From Cacconaster sp045599325 (GTDB lineage Bacteria; Bacteroidota; Bacteroidia; Bacteroidales; UBA932), in assembly GCA_045599325.1 (NCBI GenBank), contig JAZRVT010000035.1:1-64000 (forward strand): a stretch of 64,000 nucleotides of DNA, written 5' to 3'. Below, piece by piece: positions 15,093 through 23,487 of the stretch. The first letter of the stretch is position 1, and every line of letters starts with the position of its first letter. Under the pieces are notes generated by a model. The model did no database searches and was not told the DNA's origin. It saw only the letters and a program-made list of their open reading frames with translations. A program made the translations under genes and the position numbers.

Positions 15093-16684
15093 TGGATCAG
15101 AAGACTCAGGGCAGGATACTCACCATCCTCTGGTGGGTCATTCTCATACTTTTCGTGATACTCGGCTTTAAGGTCTTCCAGCGCACAAAGCGTCCGGAAG
15201 TGAAGATACCGCAGTCTGACTGGGCCAAGCTGATGCTTGTCCTGAACAGTGTCGAGAGGGATTATGTGGACGAGGTCGACCAGTACGAAGTGACTGAGAA
15301 GATCCTTCCGGCGATAATGTCAAAACTGGACCCGCACTCCATCTATCTTCCTCCTGTGGAGCTTGAGGAGTCGGTCGAGGACCTTGCCGGAGGATTTGAC
15401 GGCATCGGCATCCAGTTCAATGTCCCGAACGATACCGCTGTGGTGACGAATGTGATAGGAGGCGGTCCGTCCGAGAAGGCCGGTCTGCTTTCCGGCGACC
15501 GCATTGTGAAGGTCGATGAGGAGGTGATTGCCGGGGTCGGCAAGCCGCAGGACTCGATGGTCAGGCTGATGAAGGGCCGCCGGGGCACCAAGGTGACCAT
15601 ATATGTGGCACGCCAGGGCGAACCGGACCTTATACCTTTCTCCATAGTCCGTGACAAGATTCCTGTCAACAGCGTGAACGCAGCCTTCATGGTTGACGAC
15701 ACCACCGGCTACATTAAGCTCGAAAAGTTCGCCCGCACCACCTACAAGGAATTCCTGGAGGCTTCGCTGAAGCTTCGCGAGCAGGGGATGAAGCGCCTTG
15801 TCTTCGACCTCAGGGACAATGTGGGCGGCTATCTTGACCAGGCGCTGCTGCTGGCGAACGAGTTCCTCGAGAAGGGTGACCTTGTGGTCTATATGGAGGG
15901 TCGCAACAGACCGCGCGAGGATGTGTATGCCGACGGAAAGGGCAGATGCCGTGACATCGAGCTCGCAGTGCTGATCAATGAAGGCTCTGCCTCTTCCAGC
16001 GAGATCTTCGCCGGGGCGATGCAGGACAATGACCGCGCTGTGCTCTATGGCAGGCGTTCCTTCGGAAAGGGTCTCGTGCAGGAGCCTGTGATGTTCAGCG
16101 ACGGTTCCGGCATAAGGCTGACAGTGGCCCGCTATCACACACCGTCAGGGCGCTGCATCCAGAAACCTTATGGAGAGACGGATGAAGAGTATGCCTTCGA
16201 CATCTATGAGCGCTACCGCAACGGCGAGATGATGAGCGCTGACAGCATCAAGGTCAATGATTCCCTGAAGTTCGAGACCAGGGGCGGCCGCACCGTATAT
16301 GGCGGCGGTGGAATCATACCTGACATATTTGTTCCGATCGACACCACCGGCTACACTGACTATATCGCCGACTGCAACCGCAAGAGCCTGATAATCAAAT
16401 ATGCCAACAAGGTATCCGACCTCCATCGGGCGGAACTCCGCTCCTTGAAGGACATCGGCAGCGTCAGACGCTTCGTCGACGGCTTGAACCTCAAGGAAGG
16501 GTTCATTGCCTATTCGAAGGAGAACGGCCTGAATCCGACTGCCAGGGACTGGGAGATCTCCGGAAACATCATCCTCGTGCAGATCCGCGCCCTCGTGGCC
16601 CGCTATACCCCTATGGGCGATGACGCATTCTACCCGATTTACCTCTCGATTGACAATGTGATGGACGAGGTGATGAAAAAGTGA
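15092..16684 (+). CDS. S41 family carboxy-terminal processing protease
   Basis: A periplasmic serine protease anchored by an N-terminal helix (ILTILWWVILILFVILGFKV, residues 9-28). It has 530 aa. A PDZ domain covers roughly residues 85-175 (GIGIQF...GDRIVKVDEE). The S41 core has the nucleophile Ser in GSASSSEIFAGA and the base Lys in RSFGKGLVQEP. Members trim C-termini of envelope proteins. The ATG at 15092 overlaps the preceding TGA (TGATG); a GTG directly before it is in frame but less likely. Last gene of the operon; no clear terminator follows. Confidence 0.93.
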   Translation: MDQKTQGRILTILWWVILILFVILGFKVFQRTKRPEVKIPQSDWAKLMLVLNSVERDYVDEVDQYEVTEKILPAIMSKLDPHSIYLPPVELEESVEDLAGGFDGIGIQFNVPNDTAVVTNVIGGGPSEKAGLLSGDRIVKVDEEVIAGVGKPQDSMVRLMKGRRGTKVTIYVARQGEPDLIPFSIVRDKIPVNSVNAAFMVDDTTGYIKLEKFARTTYKEFLEASLKLREQGMKRLVFDLRDNVGGYLDQALLLANEFLEKGDLVVYMEGRNRPREDVYADGKGRCRDIELAVLINEGSASSSEIFAGAMQDNDRAVLYGRRSFGKGLVQEPVMFSDGSGIRLTVARYHTPSGRCIQKPYGETDEEYAFDIYERYRNGEMMSADSIKVNDSLKFETRGGRTVYGGGGIIPDIFVPIDTTGYTDYIADCNRKSLIIKYANKVSDLHRAELRSLKDIGSVRRFVDGLNLKEGFIAYSKENGLNPTARDWEISGNIILVQIRALVARYTPMGDDAFYPIYLSIDNVMDEVMKK

Positions 16685-16773
16685 CGCCCTTCTGAAACTT
16701 TTCCGGAAATTCTGCGTATAATCAAATGTTTTGCGCCTCTTTGCCGGAGGTGCTGATATACTGAACCTAACCT

Positions 16774-17823
16774 ATGAAACTGTCACAATTCGGCTTCGAT
16801 CTCCCAATGGATCTGATAGCCAAATATCCTTCTGAAGAGAGGGATGAATGCCGCCTGATGGTCGTTCACAAGGACACTGGCGAGATTGAACACAGGATTT
16901 TCAAAGATATTATCGAGTACGCTGCCCCGCACGACCTCTTCGTCTTCAATGATGCGAAGGTATTCCCTGCACGCCTCTGCGGCAACAAGGAGAAGACCGG
17001 CGCCGAGATCGAGGTGTTCCTGCTCCGCGAACTCAACCGCGAGCAGCGTCTCTGGGATGTCCTGGTGGACCCGGCCCGCAAGATCCGCATCGGCAACAAG
17101 CTCTATTTCGGTGAGAACGACAGTCTGGTTGCCGAGGTCATCGACAATACCACTTCCAGAGGAAGGACGCTGAGGTTCCTCTTCGACGGTACCTATGAGG
17201 AGTTCAAGGAGACCCTCTATCAGATGGGGTCCCTCCCTGTCCCTAAGTGGATCCGTCCGAAGGCTGAAGAGATTGACAAGGATCGCTTCCAGACCATCTA
17301 TGCAAGGGCCGAGGGTGCTGTGGCCTGTCCTGCCGCAGGTCTCCATTTCAGCAGGATTCTCTTCAAGAAGATGGAGGTGTATGACATCGACTCCACTTTC
17401 CTGACGGTCTATATGGGCAACGCCCATTTCCATCAGGTCGATGTCGAGGACCTCTCGAAGCACAAGATGGACTCCGAGCGCGTCTATATCTCCGAAGAGA
17501 CTGCCGCAAGGGTCAATCTCGCAAAGAATACAGGCCACAAGATATTCGCAGTCGGCATAACCACTGTCCGAGCCCTAGAGACTTATGTCACCACCAAGAG
17601 CGAGATAAAGGAGTACGACGGCTGGTCCAACAAGTTCATATTCCCTCCTTACAAATATTCCATCCCTGATGCGATGGTGACCAACTTCCACCTGCCATAC
17701 AGCACGATGCTGATGAATGCTGCGGCTTTCGGAGGGTATGACCACGTGATGAACGCCTATAAGGTTGCAGTGGAGCAGGGATACCAGTTCGGCACCTACG
17801 GCGATGCGATGCTGATTATTTAG
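16774..17823 (+). CDS. queA: S-adenosylmethionine:tRNA ribosyltransferase-isomerase
   Basis: QueA moves the ribosyl part of SAM onto preQ1 in tRNA to give epoxyqueuosine, a late step of queuosine synthesis. The 349-aa protein starts MKLSQFGFDLPMDLIAKYPSEERDECR and shows the family blocks FVFNDAKVFPARL, GAVACPAAGLHFS and FHLPYSTMLMNAAAFGGYD; length is normal. The 89 bases upstream hold no convincing promoter or preQ1 riboswitch. No other queuosine gene is in the window. A hairpin without a T-run follows. Confidence 0.96.
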   Translation: MKLSQFGFDLPMDLIAKYPSEERDECRLMVVHKDTGEIEHRIFKDIIEYAAPHDLFVFNDAKVFPARLCGNKEKTGAEIEVFLLRELNREQRLWDVLVDPARKIRIGNKLYFGENDSLVAEVIDNTTSRGRTLRFLFDGTYEEFKETLYQMGSLPVPKWIRPKAEEIDKDRFQTIYARAEGAVACPAAGLHFSRILFKKMEVYDIDSTFLTVYMGNAHFHQVDVEDLSKHKMDSERVYISEETAARVNLAKNTGHKIFAVGITTVRALETYVTTKSEIKEYDGWSNKFIFPPYKYSIPDAMVTNFHLPYSTMLMNAAAFGGYDHVMNAYKVAVEQGYQFGTYGDAMLII

Positions 17824-17847
17824 GCTGGCCTGAGACAGAGCATTCTT

Positions 17848-17880
17848 CACTCCCTGGGACAAGTTTTGCCTCAGGGAGTG
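17848..17880. repeat. Inverted repeat after queA, doubtful terminator
   Basis: CACTCCCTG (17848-17856) and CAGGGAGTG (17872-17880) form a perfect 9-bp stem with a 15-nt loop. There is no T-run after it on the plus strand, so termination would be weak or factor-aided. Confidence 0.45.
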
Positions 17881-17930
17881 CTGCGTTATGAGGGAAGCGG
17901 GTAAATTGGCGGCTTAAAAACACAGACGCT

Positions 17931-19067
17931 ATGGACACTTGCTATGACTTTGACACAGAGGGCTGCATCAGCCTCTGCGCCCTCAGCAACATCTTCTCGT
18001 TCAACTGCGCCGAGGGGAGGGCGCTGATGGATGAATTCAACGACATTTCCCGGATATTCTCGCTTTCCCGCCGGCAGATCCTGGACTATCTGGGACCTTC
18101 GGGCGAACGTTTCGCCGATGCCATCCTCAAGCGCGAGACCCTCCTCTGGGCGAGGGATGAGGTGCGGTGGGCACGGTCTGCCGGAATCCGTCTCATCGGG
18201 TTCGGCGATGAGTCCTATCCCTGGAGGCTGGCTGAGTGCTCCGACGCTCCGCTGATGCTCTACTGCAAAGGCTCCGCCGACCTTAACGCTGACTCCGTCC
18301 TTGCTGTGGTCGGGACGCGGCGGGCCACTTACTATGGAAAGGATTTCTGCCGCAAGGTGGTGGAAAGTCTTGCTTTCTGCCAGAAGAAACCGCTGATTGT
18401 CAGTGGGATGGCGCTGGGGATAGACGGATGCGCCCATACTGCTGCCCTGGATGCCGGACTGCCCACTGTCGGAGTGCTTCCCTGCGGTCTGGATGGGATC
18501 TATCCCCATCAGCACCGCGGACTGGCATCAAGGGTCCTGGACAGCGGCGGTGCCCTTATTTCTGATTTCGCTCGTTCTACAGACACGCTGCCATACACTT
18601 TTGTCCGCAGGAACCGCATAATAGCAGGTATGGCGGATGCAACCCTGCTTGCCGAGAGCTTCGACCCTGGAGGAGGACTCATCACCGCCCGGCTGGCCCA
18701 CTCATATGGCAGAGAGGTCTTCGCAGTTCCCGGGAGGAATACTGACAAGTCATTCGAGGGATGCAACAGGCTCATCTGCTCGCTGACCGCCTCCATTGTC
18801 ACCGGCACTGGGACAATACCTGCGGCAATGGGCTGGGCCGGTTCCGGGAAACGGAGTCCGAAGCAGGAGCCCGAACTGTTCCGTGCGGACGACACACCGG
18901 TGAAAAGCGCGGTCGTGTCGCTGCTGGCGGACCGCTCCCCGCTCTCTGTGGAGGAGATAGTGGAGTCCACGGAACTGGATGTCGCCACCGTCTGCACAAA
19001 TCTGCTGGAGCTGGAGCTCTCTGGCAGGGTGGTGCCGGTCCAGGGAGGTAAATATGGACTCAGGTAG
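17931..19067 (+). CDS. dprA: DNA-processing protein DprA
   Basis: DprA binds incoming single-stranded DNA and loads RecA during natural transformation; it is also kept in many bacteria not known to be competent. 378 aa: an N-terminal helical/SAM-like part (about 1-80), the DprA Rossmann core with VVGTRRATYYG and SGMALGIDGCAH (about 123-300), and a C-terminal winged-helix domain (about 320-378, DRSPLSVEEIVESTELD). The start at 17931 follows an A-rich segment. Only 49 bases separate it from tatD, which has its own promoter. Confidence 0.94.
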   Translation: MDTCYDFDTEGCISLCALSNIFSFNCAEGRALMDEFNDISRIFSLSRRQILDYLGPSGERFADAILKRETLLWARDEVRWARSAGIRLIGFGDESYPWRLAECSDAPLMLYCKGSADLNADSVLAVVGTRRATYYGKDFCRKVVESLAFCQKKPLIVSGMALGIDGCAHTAALDAGLPTVGVLPCGLDGIYPHQHRGLASRVLDSGGALISDFARSTDTLPYTFVRRNRIIAGMADATLLAESFDPGGGLITARLAHSYGREVFAVPGRNTDKSFEGCNRLICSLTASIVTGTGTIPAAMGWAGSGKRSPKQEPELFRADDTPVKSAVVSLLADRSPLSVEEIVESTELDVATVCTNLLELELSGRVVPVQGGKYGLR

Positions 19068-19089
19068 GAGGACAAGCCGATTTTTTTGT

Positions 19090-19097
19090 TAACTTTG
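19090..19097 (+). promoter_or_regulatory. -7 box for tatD
   Basis: TAACTTTG matches TAnnTTTG. The predicted transcription start falls near the GTG at 19105, upstream of the ATG at 19117. Confidence 0.6.
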
Positions 19098-19116
19098 TCT
19101 AATTGTGCACGCGGAA

Positions 19117-19920
19117 ATGGTACGTCTGGTCGACACTCACTCCCATATTTATGACGAGGCCTTCAAGGAGGACTTCCAGCAGGTCGTGTCCCGCGCACTG
19201 GAGGCGGGGGTGGCTGCCTGCATAATGCCTGGCATCAGCAGCTCTGCCCATTATGCGATGATGGAGACAGCCGCAGCGCTTCCGGCCTTTGCCTATCCGG
19301 CCATCGGCCTGCATCCGACTGAAGTGGGGGAGAACTGGCAGGAGGAGCTCTCTTTCGTACGTGAGCATCTCTCCGACGCCCCTTTCCTTGCCATCGGTGA
19401 GATAGGCCTGGACGAGTACTGGTCAAAGGGGTTCGTCCCTCAGCAGGTCCGGGTGCTGGAAGAGCAGCTGCAGATGGCCGCCGATGCGGACCTCCCCGTC
19501 ATAATCCATCTGCGCGAGGCCACCGACGATTTCTTCAGAGTGCTCTCTGAGATGAAGGGTGTCCCGATCCGCGGCACGATGCACGCTTTTTCCGGAAGCT
19601 ACGAGACATACCGCCGTATTCTCTCCCAGGATGCCGATTTCAAATTCGGAATAGGCGGAGTGGTGACATATAAGAATGCGGGGGTCGCCGGCGCTCTTGA
19701 GAAGATGTCCCTGAGCGACATCGTGCTCGAGACCGACTGCCCGTGGCTCACGCCTGTGCCGTTCCGGGGCAGGCGCAACGAGACCTCCTATGTGCAGTAT
19801 GTCGCACAGAAGGTGGCCCTGATCAAGAATATCACCCTGGAGGAGGTGGCAGAGGCGACGACCGCCACCGCCTGCTCCCTTTTCAACATACCTCAGCCAT
19901 GGACTCAAGAATCCTTCTGA
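19117..19920 (+). CDS. TatD family metal-dependent hydrolase
   Basis: A 267-aa TIM-barrel hydrolase of the TatD/YcfH family, cytoplasmic, with DNase or exonuclease activity in known members. Metal ligands are seen in DTHSHIYD (residues 5-12), GEIGLDEYW, HAFSGS and ETDCPWLTP. The ATG at 19117 gives the family-typical start MVRLVDTHSH; an in-frame GTG at 19105 would add MHAE and cannot be excluded. The stop lies 22 bases inside the asparaginase gene. Confidence 0.92.
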   Translation: MVRLVDTHSHIYDEAFKEDFQQVVSRALEAGVAACIMPGISSSAHYAMMETAAALPAFAYPAIGLHPTEVGENWQEELSFVREHLSDAPFLAIGEIGLDEYWSKGFVPQQVRVLEEQLQMAADADLPVIIHLREATDDFFRVLSEMKGVPIRGTMHAFSGSYETYRRILSQDADFKFGIGGVVTYKNAGVAGALEKMSLSDIVLETDCPWLTPVPFRGRRNETSYVQYVAQKVALIKNITLEEVAEATTATACSLFNIPQPWTQESF

Positions 19921-20933
19921 TCTACACCGGAGGCACGATCGGGATGAAGCAGGATCCCGTCACGAAACTCCTCAAGCCGTTTGACTTCAACCAGATAATG
20001 GACGAAGTCCCTGACCTTGCCAAGTTCGGATACCATATTGACAATGTCTCCTTCAACCCTGTCATAGATTCCTCCGACGCCAGCCCCGACTTCTGGGTCA
20101 GGCTCGCGGGCATCATCGAGGACCGCTATGAGTTGTATGACGGCTTCGTCGTTCTCCACGGCACCGACACTATGGCTTATTCTGCCTCAGTGCTCAGCTT
20201 CATGCTGGAGGACCTCGAGAAACCTGTCATCTTCACGGGCAGCCAGCTGCCGATAGGAATGCTCCGCACGGACGGAAAGGAGAACCTCATCTCCTCGATA
20301 GAGCTTGCTGCTGCAAGGGACGGGGAGGGGCATCCGATGGTTCCGGAGGTCTGTGTCTTCTTCGAGAGCAGGCTCTACCGCGGCAACTGCACCCGCAAGT
20401 TCAACGCCGAGGACTTCAACGCTTTCCGCTCCGAGAACTGTCCTGTGCTGGCTGAAGCGGGCATCCATATCCGCTTCAACCGTCAGACCATAGTCAGGCC
20501 GAACATCTGGGAGCGGTCGCTCAAGGTCCATACAGCCCTCGACACCAGAGTGGCCGTCCTCAAGATATTCCCCGGCATCCGGCAGGAGGCAGTTGACGCC
20601 TGCCTCGCCATCGATGGACTGCGGGCTGTCGTCCTGGAGACCTACGGCTCCGGCAACGCCCCGTCCGACTCCCGGTTCCTGGAGTCGATTGCCGGTTTTA
20701 CGGCGAAAGGGGGCATCGTGGTCAATGTCACCCAGTGTCCGGCGGGAAGCGTGAATATGGAAACTTATGCCAACGGCGAGGGCCTGAAGAGGGCAGGAGC
20801 TGTCAGCGGACGCGATATGACGACGGAGGCCGTTTTGGCCAAATTATTTGTCCTTATGGGTCAAAGTGCAGACAATGCGAGAGTTAGGGTGATGATGGGT
20901 AAAAACCTCCGTGGAGAATTTTCCAATAAATAG
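19899..20933 (+). CDS. Type I (cytoplasmic) L-asparaginase
   Basis: Hydrolyses asparagine to aspartate and ammonia. 344 aa from MDSRILLIYTGGTIGM. The two catalytic threonine motifs are TGGTIG (residues 10-15) and LHGTDTMAYSASVLSFML (about 86-103). No signal peptide, so it is the cytoplasmic AnsA-like type rather than the periplasmic one. The frame is open further upstream inside tatD, but only the start at 19899 gives the conserved N-terminus. It overlaps tatD by 22 bases, so translation is probably coupled. Confidence 0.93.
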   Translation: MDSRILLIYTGGTIGMKQDPVTKLLKPFDFNQIMDEVPDLAKFGYHIDNVSFNPVIDSSDASPDFWVRLAGIIEDRYELYDGFVVLHGTDTMAYSASVLSFMLEDLEKPVIFTGSQLPIGMLRTDGKENLISSIELAAARDGEGHPMVPEVCVFFESRLYRGNCTRKFNAEDFNAFRSENCPVLAEAGIHIRFNRQTIVRPNIWERSLKVHTALDTRVAVLKIFPGIRQEAVDACLAIDGLRAVVLETYGSGNAPSDSRFLESIAGFTAKGGIVVNVTQCPAGSVNMETYANGEGLKRAGAVSGRDMTTEAVLAKLFVLMGQSADNARVRVMMGKNLRGEFSNK

Positions 20934-21051
20934 TTTTCAGATAGCGTTACTTTAAGAAAAAATTGCTAAATTGCACGGCATTTTATAGAAGTCCATACCA
21001 GAGTAAACAACTATAACTATTAATACATTGTTTAATTTAATTAAAAAACCT
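20934..21051 (+). other. AT-rich leader upstream of exbB
   Basis: This 118-base gap holds the presumed promoter of the Exb operon. TAAATTGC (20967-20974) is one base short of the TAnnTTTG box and is the best candidate. The 75 bases before the ATG are over 70% A/T, which in Bacteroidota favours strong translation. No terminator hairpin for the asparaginase gene was seen. Confidence 0.35.
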
Positions 21052-21867
21052 ATGAAAAAAGTTTTCATGTTTTTGGCAGTAGCAGGTCTTCTGGCCGTTT
21101 CTGCTAATTTTAACCAGGCTTACGCTCAGGACGAAGCCGCTGCTGCTGCTACTGAAGAAGTAGTCGCTGCAGAGGAACCTGCCGCTGAGGAAGTTGCTGT
21201 TGAAGATCCATTCGCAGCAGGCAAGACTGACCAGCCTCTTCACCAGCAGCTCAAGAAGCTCTTCATCGAAGGTGGAGCAGGCTTCATGGCAACAGTATTG
21301 TTGTGCCTCATTTTCGGTCTTGCAATCGCAATCGCGAAGATCATCACTCTGAGCATCGCACAGACCGACAACAAGAAACTCCTTGCTAAGATCGAGAAGG
21401 CTCTCCAGAATGAGGGTGTCGACAAGGCTTACGAGATCTGCACTGAGACTCCTGGTCCTGTTGCACGTATCTTCACACAGGGCCTTATGAGACTCAAGAA
21501 CGGTCAGGGCATCGAGAAAGCTGAGAAGTCAGTCATTGAGTACGGCTCAGTTGAAATGGCAAAACTTGAAAGCGGTCTTTCATGGATCACCCTCTTCATC
21601 GCAATCGCTCCTATGTTGGGCTTCATGGGTACTGTCATCGGTATGATCCAGGCATTCGACGCAATCGAAATCGCAGGTGATATCAGCCCGGCACTCGTAG
21701 CAGGTGGTATGAAGGTCGCGTTGATCACTACCGTCGGCGGTCTTGTCGTTGCAATTATCCTCCAGCTCTTCTACAACTACCTCGTTTCTAAGATGGACTC
21801 TATCGTCGTTGATATGGAAGACTCTTCCATCACTCTCGTCGATATGCTCGTAAAATACGAAAAATAA
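21052..21867 (+). CDS. ExbB/TolQ/MotA-type proton channel subunit with signal peptide
   Basis: Proton-channel subunit that with ExbD energises TonB-dependent outer-membrane transport. 271 aa. Residues 1-26 look like a cleaved signal (MKKVFMFLAVAGLLAVSA... ending AYAQ), followed by an Ala/Glu-rich periplasmic segment (27-52). Predicted helices are at about 75-100, 176-202 and 215-245, and the core GLSWITLFIAIAPMLGF is typical of the family. A start at 21028 would add nine residues ahead of the signal and is rejected. Codons here favour A/T endings more than neighbours, consistent with high expression. First of four tightly spaced genes. Confidence 0.92.
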   Translation: MKKVFMFLAVAGLLAVSANFNQAYAQDEAAAAATEEVVAAEEPAAEEVAVEDPFAAGKTDQPLHQQLKKLFIEGGAGFMATVLLCLIFGLAIAIAKIITLSIAQTDNKKLLAKIEKALQNEGVDKAYEICTETPGPVARIFTQGLMRLKNGQGIEKAEKSVIEYGSVEMAKLESGLSWITLFIAIAPMLGFMGTVIGMIQAFDAIEIAGDISPALVAGGMKVALITTVGGLVVAIILQLFYNYLVSKMDSIVVDMEDSSITLVDMLVKYEK

Positions 21868-21891
21868 GAATTTTAGATCTTACTTATAATT

Positions 21892-22338
21892 ATGGGTAAA
21901 ACTAAATCAAAAGAGTGGAAAGAGAACGGGCTGTGGAAGATCGTGGAGTACGCACTCCTGGTCATCTCCCTGATCTTCTTCATCGTGGTATTCGTCGCTA
22001 ACCCGACCTCCACGGAGAACGGAGCTCTCGACAGCTATATGTTCTGGACCTACTTCCTTGTCATTGCGGGCATCATCCTCGCGCTGGCTTTCCCTTTGGT
22101 AAAGTCATTCAAGAGCAAGAAGAGTCTCAGGAACCTTCTCCTTCTCATCGTCGCTGCCGTTGTGGTTCTCGGTGGCGCTTGGCTGCTCGCTCCTGGCAAG
22201 GAGATAGCTGTCAATACAGAAACTACTGCTACAACATTCAAGTTTGCTGACGCCTGCCTCAACGTTGTCTACGTATTCATCTTCGGATCTATCGCAGCAC
22301 TCATCGGCAGCGCTATCTTCAAAGCTGTTAGAAAATAA
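21892..22338 (+). CDS. Unnamed four-helix inner-membrane protein of the Exb operon
   Basis: I do not recognise a named family for this 148-aa protein. It has a basic N-terminus (GKTKSKEWK), four predicted membrane helices at about 18-36, 50-70, 81-100 and 122-143, a basic loop KSFKSKKSLR (71-80), and a polar segment at 101-120. It lies 24 bases after exbB and 9 bases before the first exbD gene on the same strand. The position implies it is made with the Exb complex and may be an extra subunit; that is inference from context only. No catalytic motif is visible. Confidence 0.8.
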   Translation: MGKTKSKEWKENGLWKIVEYALLVISLIFFIVVFVANPTSTENGALDSYMFWTYFLVIAGIILALAFPLVKSFKSKKSLRNLLLLIVAAVVVLGGAWLLAPGKEIAVNTETTATTFKFADACLNVVYVFIFGSIAALIGSAIFKAVRK

Positions 22339-22347
22339 CTTTACAGT

Positions 22348-22926
22348 ATGGCATCTAAAAAGACTCCCGAAATCAACGGTGGATCAATGGCGGATATCTC
22401 CTTCCTTATGCTGATATTCTTCCTGATGGTTACCACGATGGACAAGGAAGAGGGTATTCAGCGCCGTCTTCCGCCGATGCCTTCTGAGGACCAGAAGGTA
22501 GAGGACCAGAAAGTCAATCGCCGCAACATCATCCAGGTGAAGATCAACGCAAGCGACAGGCTTTTCGCCGGAAATCAGCTTATGGATGTCAGCCAACTGA
22601 AAGATAAGATCAAAGAATTCTTGACTAACCCTAATGACGACCCTAATCTCCCTGAGAAGGAGTTGAAGGATGTCAAGGGTCTGGGTATGATTCCTGTTTC
22701 CAAGGGTGTCATCTCACTCCAGAACGACCGCGGTACCACTTACAGCAAGTATATCCTCGTGCAGAACGAGCTTATCAAGGCTGTCAACGAACTCCGCGAC
22801 GAATTCTCGATGAGGACCTTCGGCAAGAAATACGCCCAGCTTGACGAAGACCGTCAGGAATCAGTCCGTATCGCTGTGCCTCAGAGCATTTCAGAGGCAG
22901 AGCCTAAGGATGTCAAGAAAAAGTAG
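22348..22926 (+). CDS. ExbD/TolR-type biopolymer transport protein, first copy
   Basis: A 192-aa ExbD/TolR family protein that forms the proton path with ExbB. The single membrane helix spans about residues 17-33 and includes the essential Asp in GSMADISFLMLIFFLM (Asp19). The rest is a periplasmic domain with two charged insertions (about 38-55 and 92-110) that make it longer than the usual ~140 aa. It is 12 bases ahead of the second ExbD gene; the two are not near-identical, so the channel may use two different ExbD subunits. Confidence 0.92.
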   Translation: MASKKTPEINGGSMADISFLMLIFFLMVTTMDKEEGIQRRLPPMPSEDQKVEDQKVNRRNIIQVKINASDRLFAGNQLMDVSQLKDKIKEFLTNPNDDPNLPEKELKDVKGLGMIPVSKGVISLQNDRGTTYSKYILVQNELIKAVNELRDEFSMRTFGKKYAQLDEDRQESVRIAVPQSISEAEPKDVKKK

Positions 22927-22938
22927 GAGGGAATCAGT

Positions 22939-23418
22939 ATGGCTAAATTCATAAAGAAAGACAAAGAGGGAACACCGGGCATCAGCACGGCATCCCTGCC
23001 TGATATCGTGTTTATGATTCTGATGTTCTTTATGGTATCCACTTCAATGCGTCAGACTGACAGCAAGGTGAAGGTGGCTCTTCCACAGGCTTCAGAAATT
23101 GCAAAACTCGAGAGAAAGGACCTTGCCTCATATATCTATATAGGTACTCCTAACCCTCAGTATCAGAAAGAGTACGGCACAGACTCCCGTATCCAGCTCA
23201 ACGACATGGTCTGCAAGGACAACAACGACCTCACCCCTATCAGGGACTTCATCGCTGCAGAGCGTGAGAAACTCAGCGAGGCTGACCGTCCTTTCATGAC
23301 TGTTTCAATCAAGGCTGACGAAGACACCCGTATGGGTATCATCACCGACGTCAAGCAGGAGCTCCGCCGCTGCTCAGCGCTGAAGATTATGTATGGCGCC
23401 AGAAAGGCAGCTAAGTAA
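22939..23418 (+). CDS. ExbD/TolR-type biopolymer transport protein, second copy
   Basis: A 159-aa ExbD/TolR protein. Its membrane segment includes SLPDIVFMILMFFMVST (about residues 19-35) with the conserved Asp22. The C-terminal DVKQELRRCSALKIMYGARK fits the family. A short basic N-terminus (MAKFIKKDKEG) lies in the cytoplasm. It ends the four-gene Exb operon; a strong hairpin with a T-rich tail follows within 15 bases. Confidence 0.92.
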   Translation: MAKFIKKDKEGTPGISTASLPDIVFMILMFFMVSTSMRQTDSKVKVALPQASEIAKLERKDLASYIYIGTPNPQYQKEYGTDSRIQLNDMVCKDNNDLTPIRDFIAAEREKLSEADRPFMTVSIKADEDTRMGIITDVKQELRRCSALKIMYGARKAAK

Positions 23419-23431
23419 ACACTACCGCATT

Positions 23432-23470
23432 AAAGAAAAGGGTGGCTTTCACGTCACCCTTTCTTTTAAT
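23432..23470 (+). terminator. Intrinsic terminator of the Exb operon
   Basis: AAAGAAAAGGGTG pairs with CACCCTTTCTTT (one bulge), followed by TTCTTTTAAT. It lies 13 bases after the second exbD stop and ends just before the alkaline phosphatase gene. Confidence 0.85.
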
Positions 23471-23487
23471 ATAAAGACCCCTTGAAA

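Noticed and set aside
16685..16773. Possible preQ1 riboswitch before queA
   Set aside because: No C-rich loop plus A-rich tail arrangement could be made out, and QueA is not a usual target at this position.
22348..23418. Tandem ExbD genes as a recent duplication
   Set aside because: The two proteins differ clearly in length and sequence, so they are old paralogues, not a recent copy.
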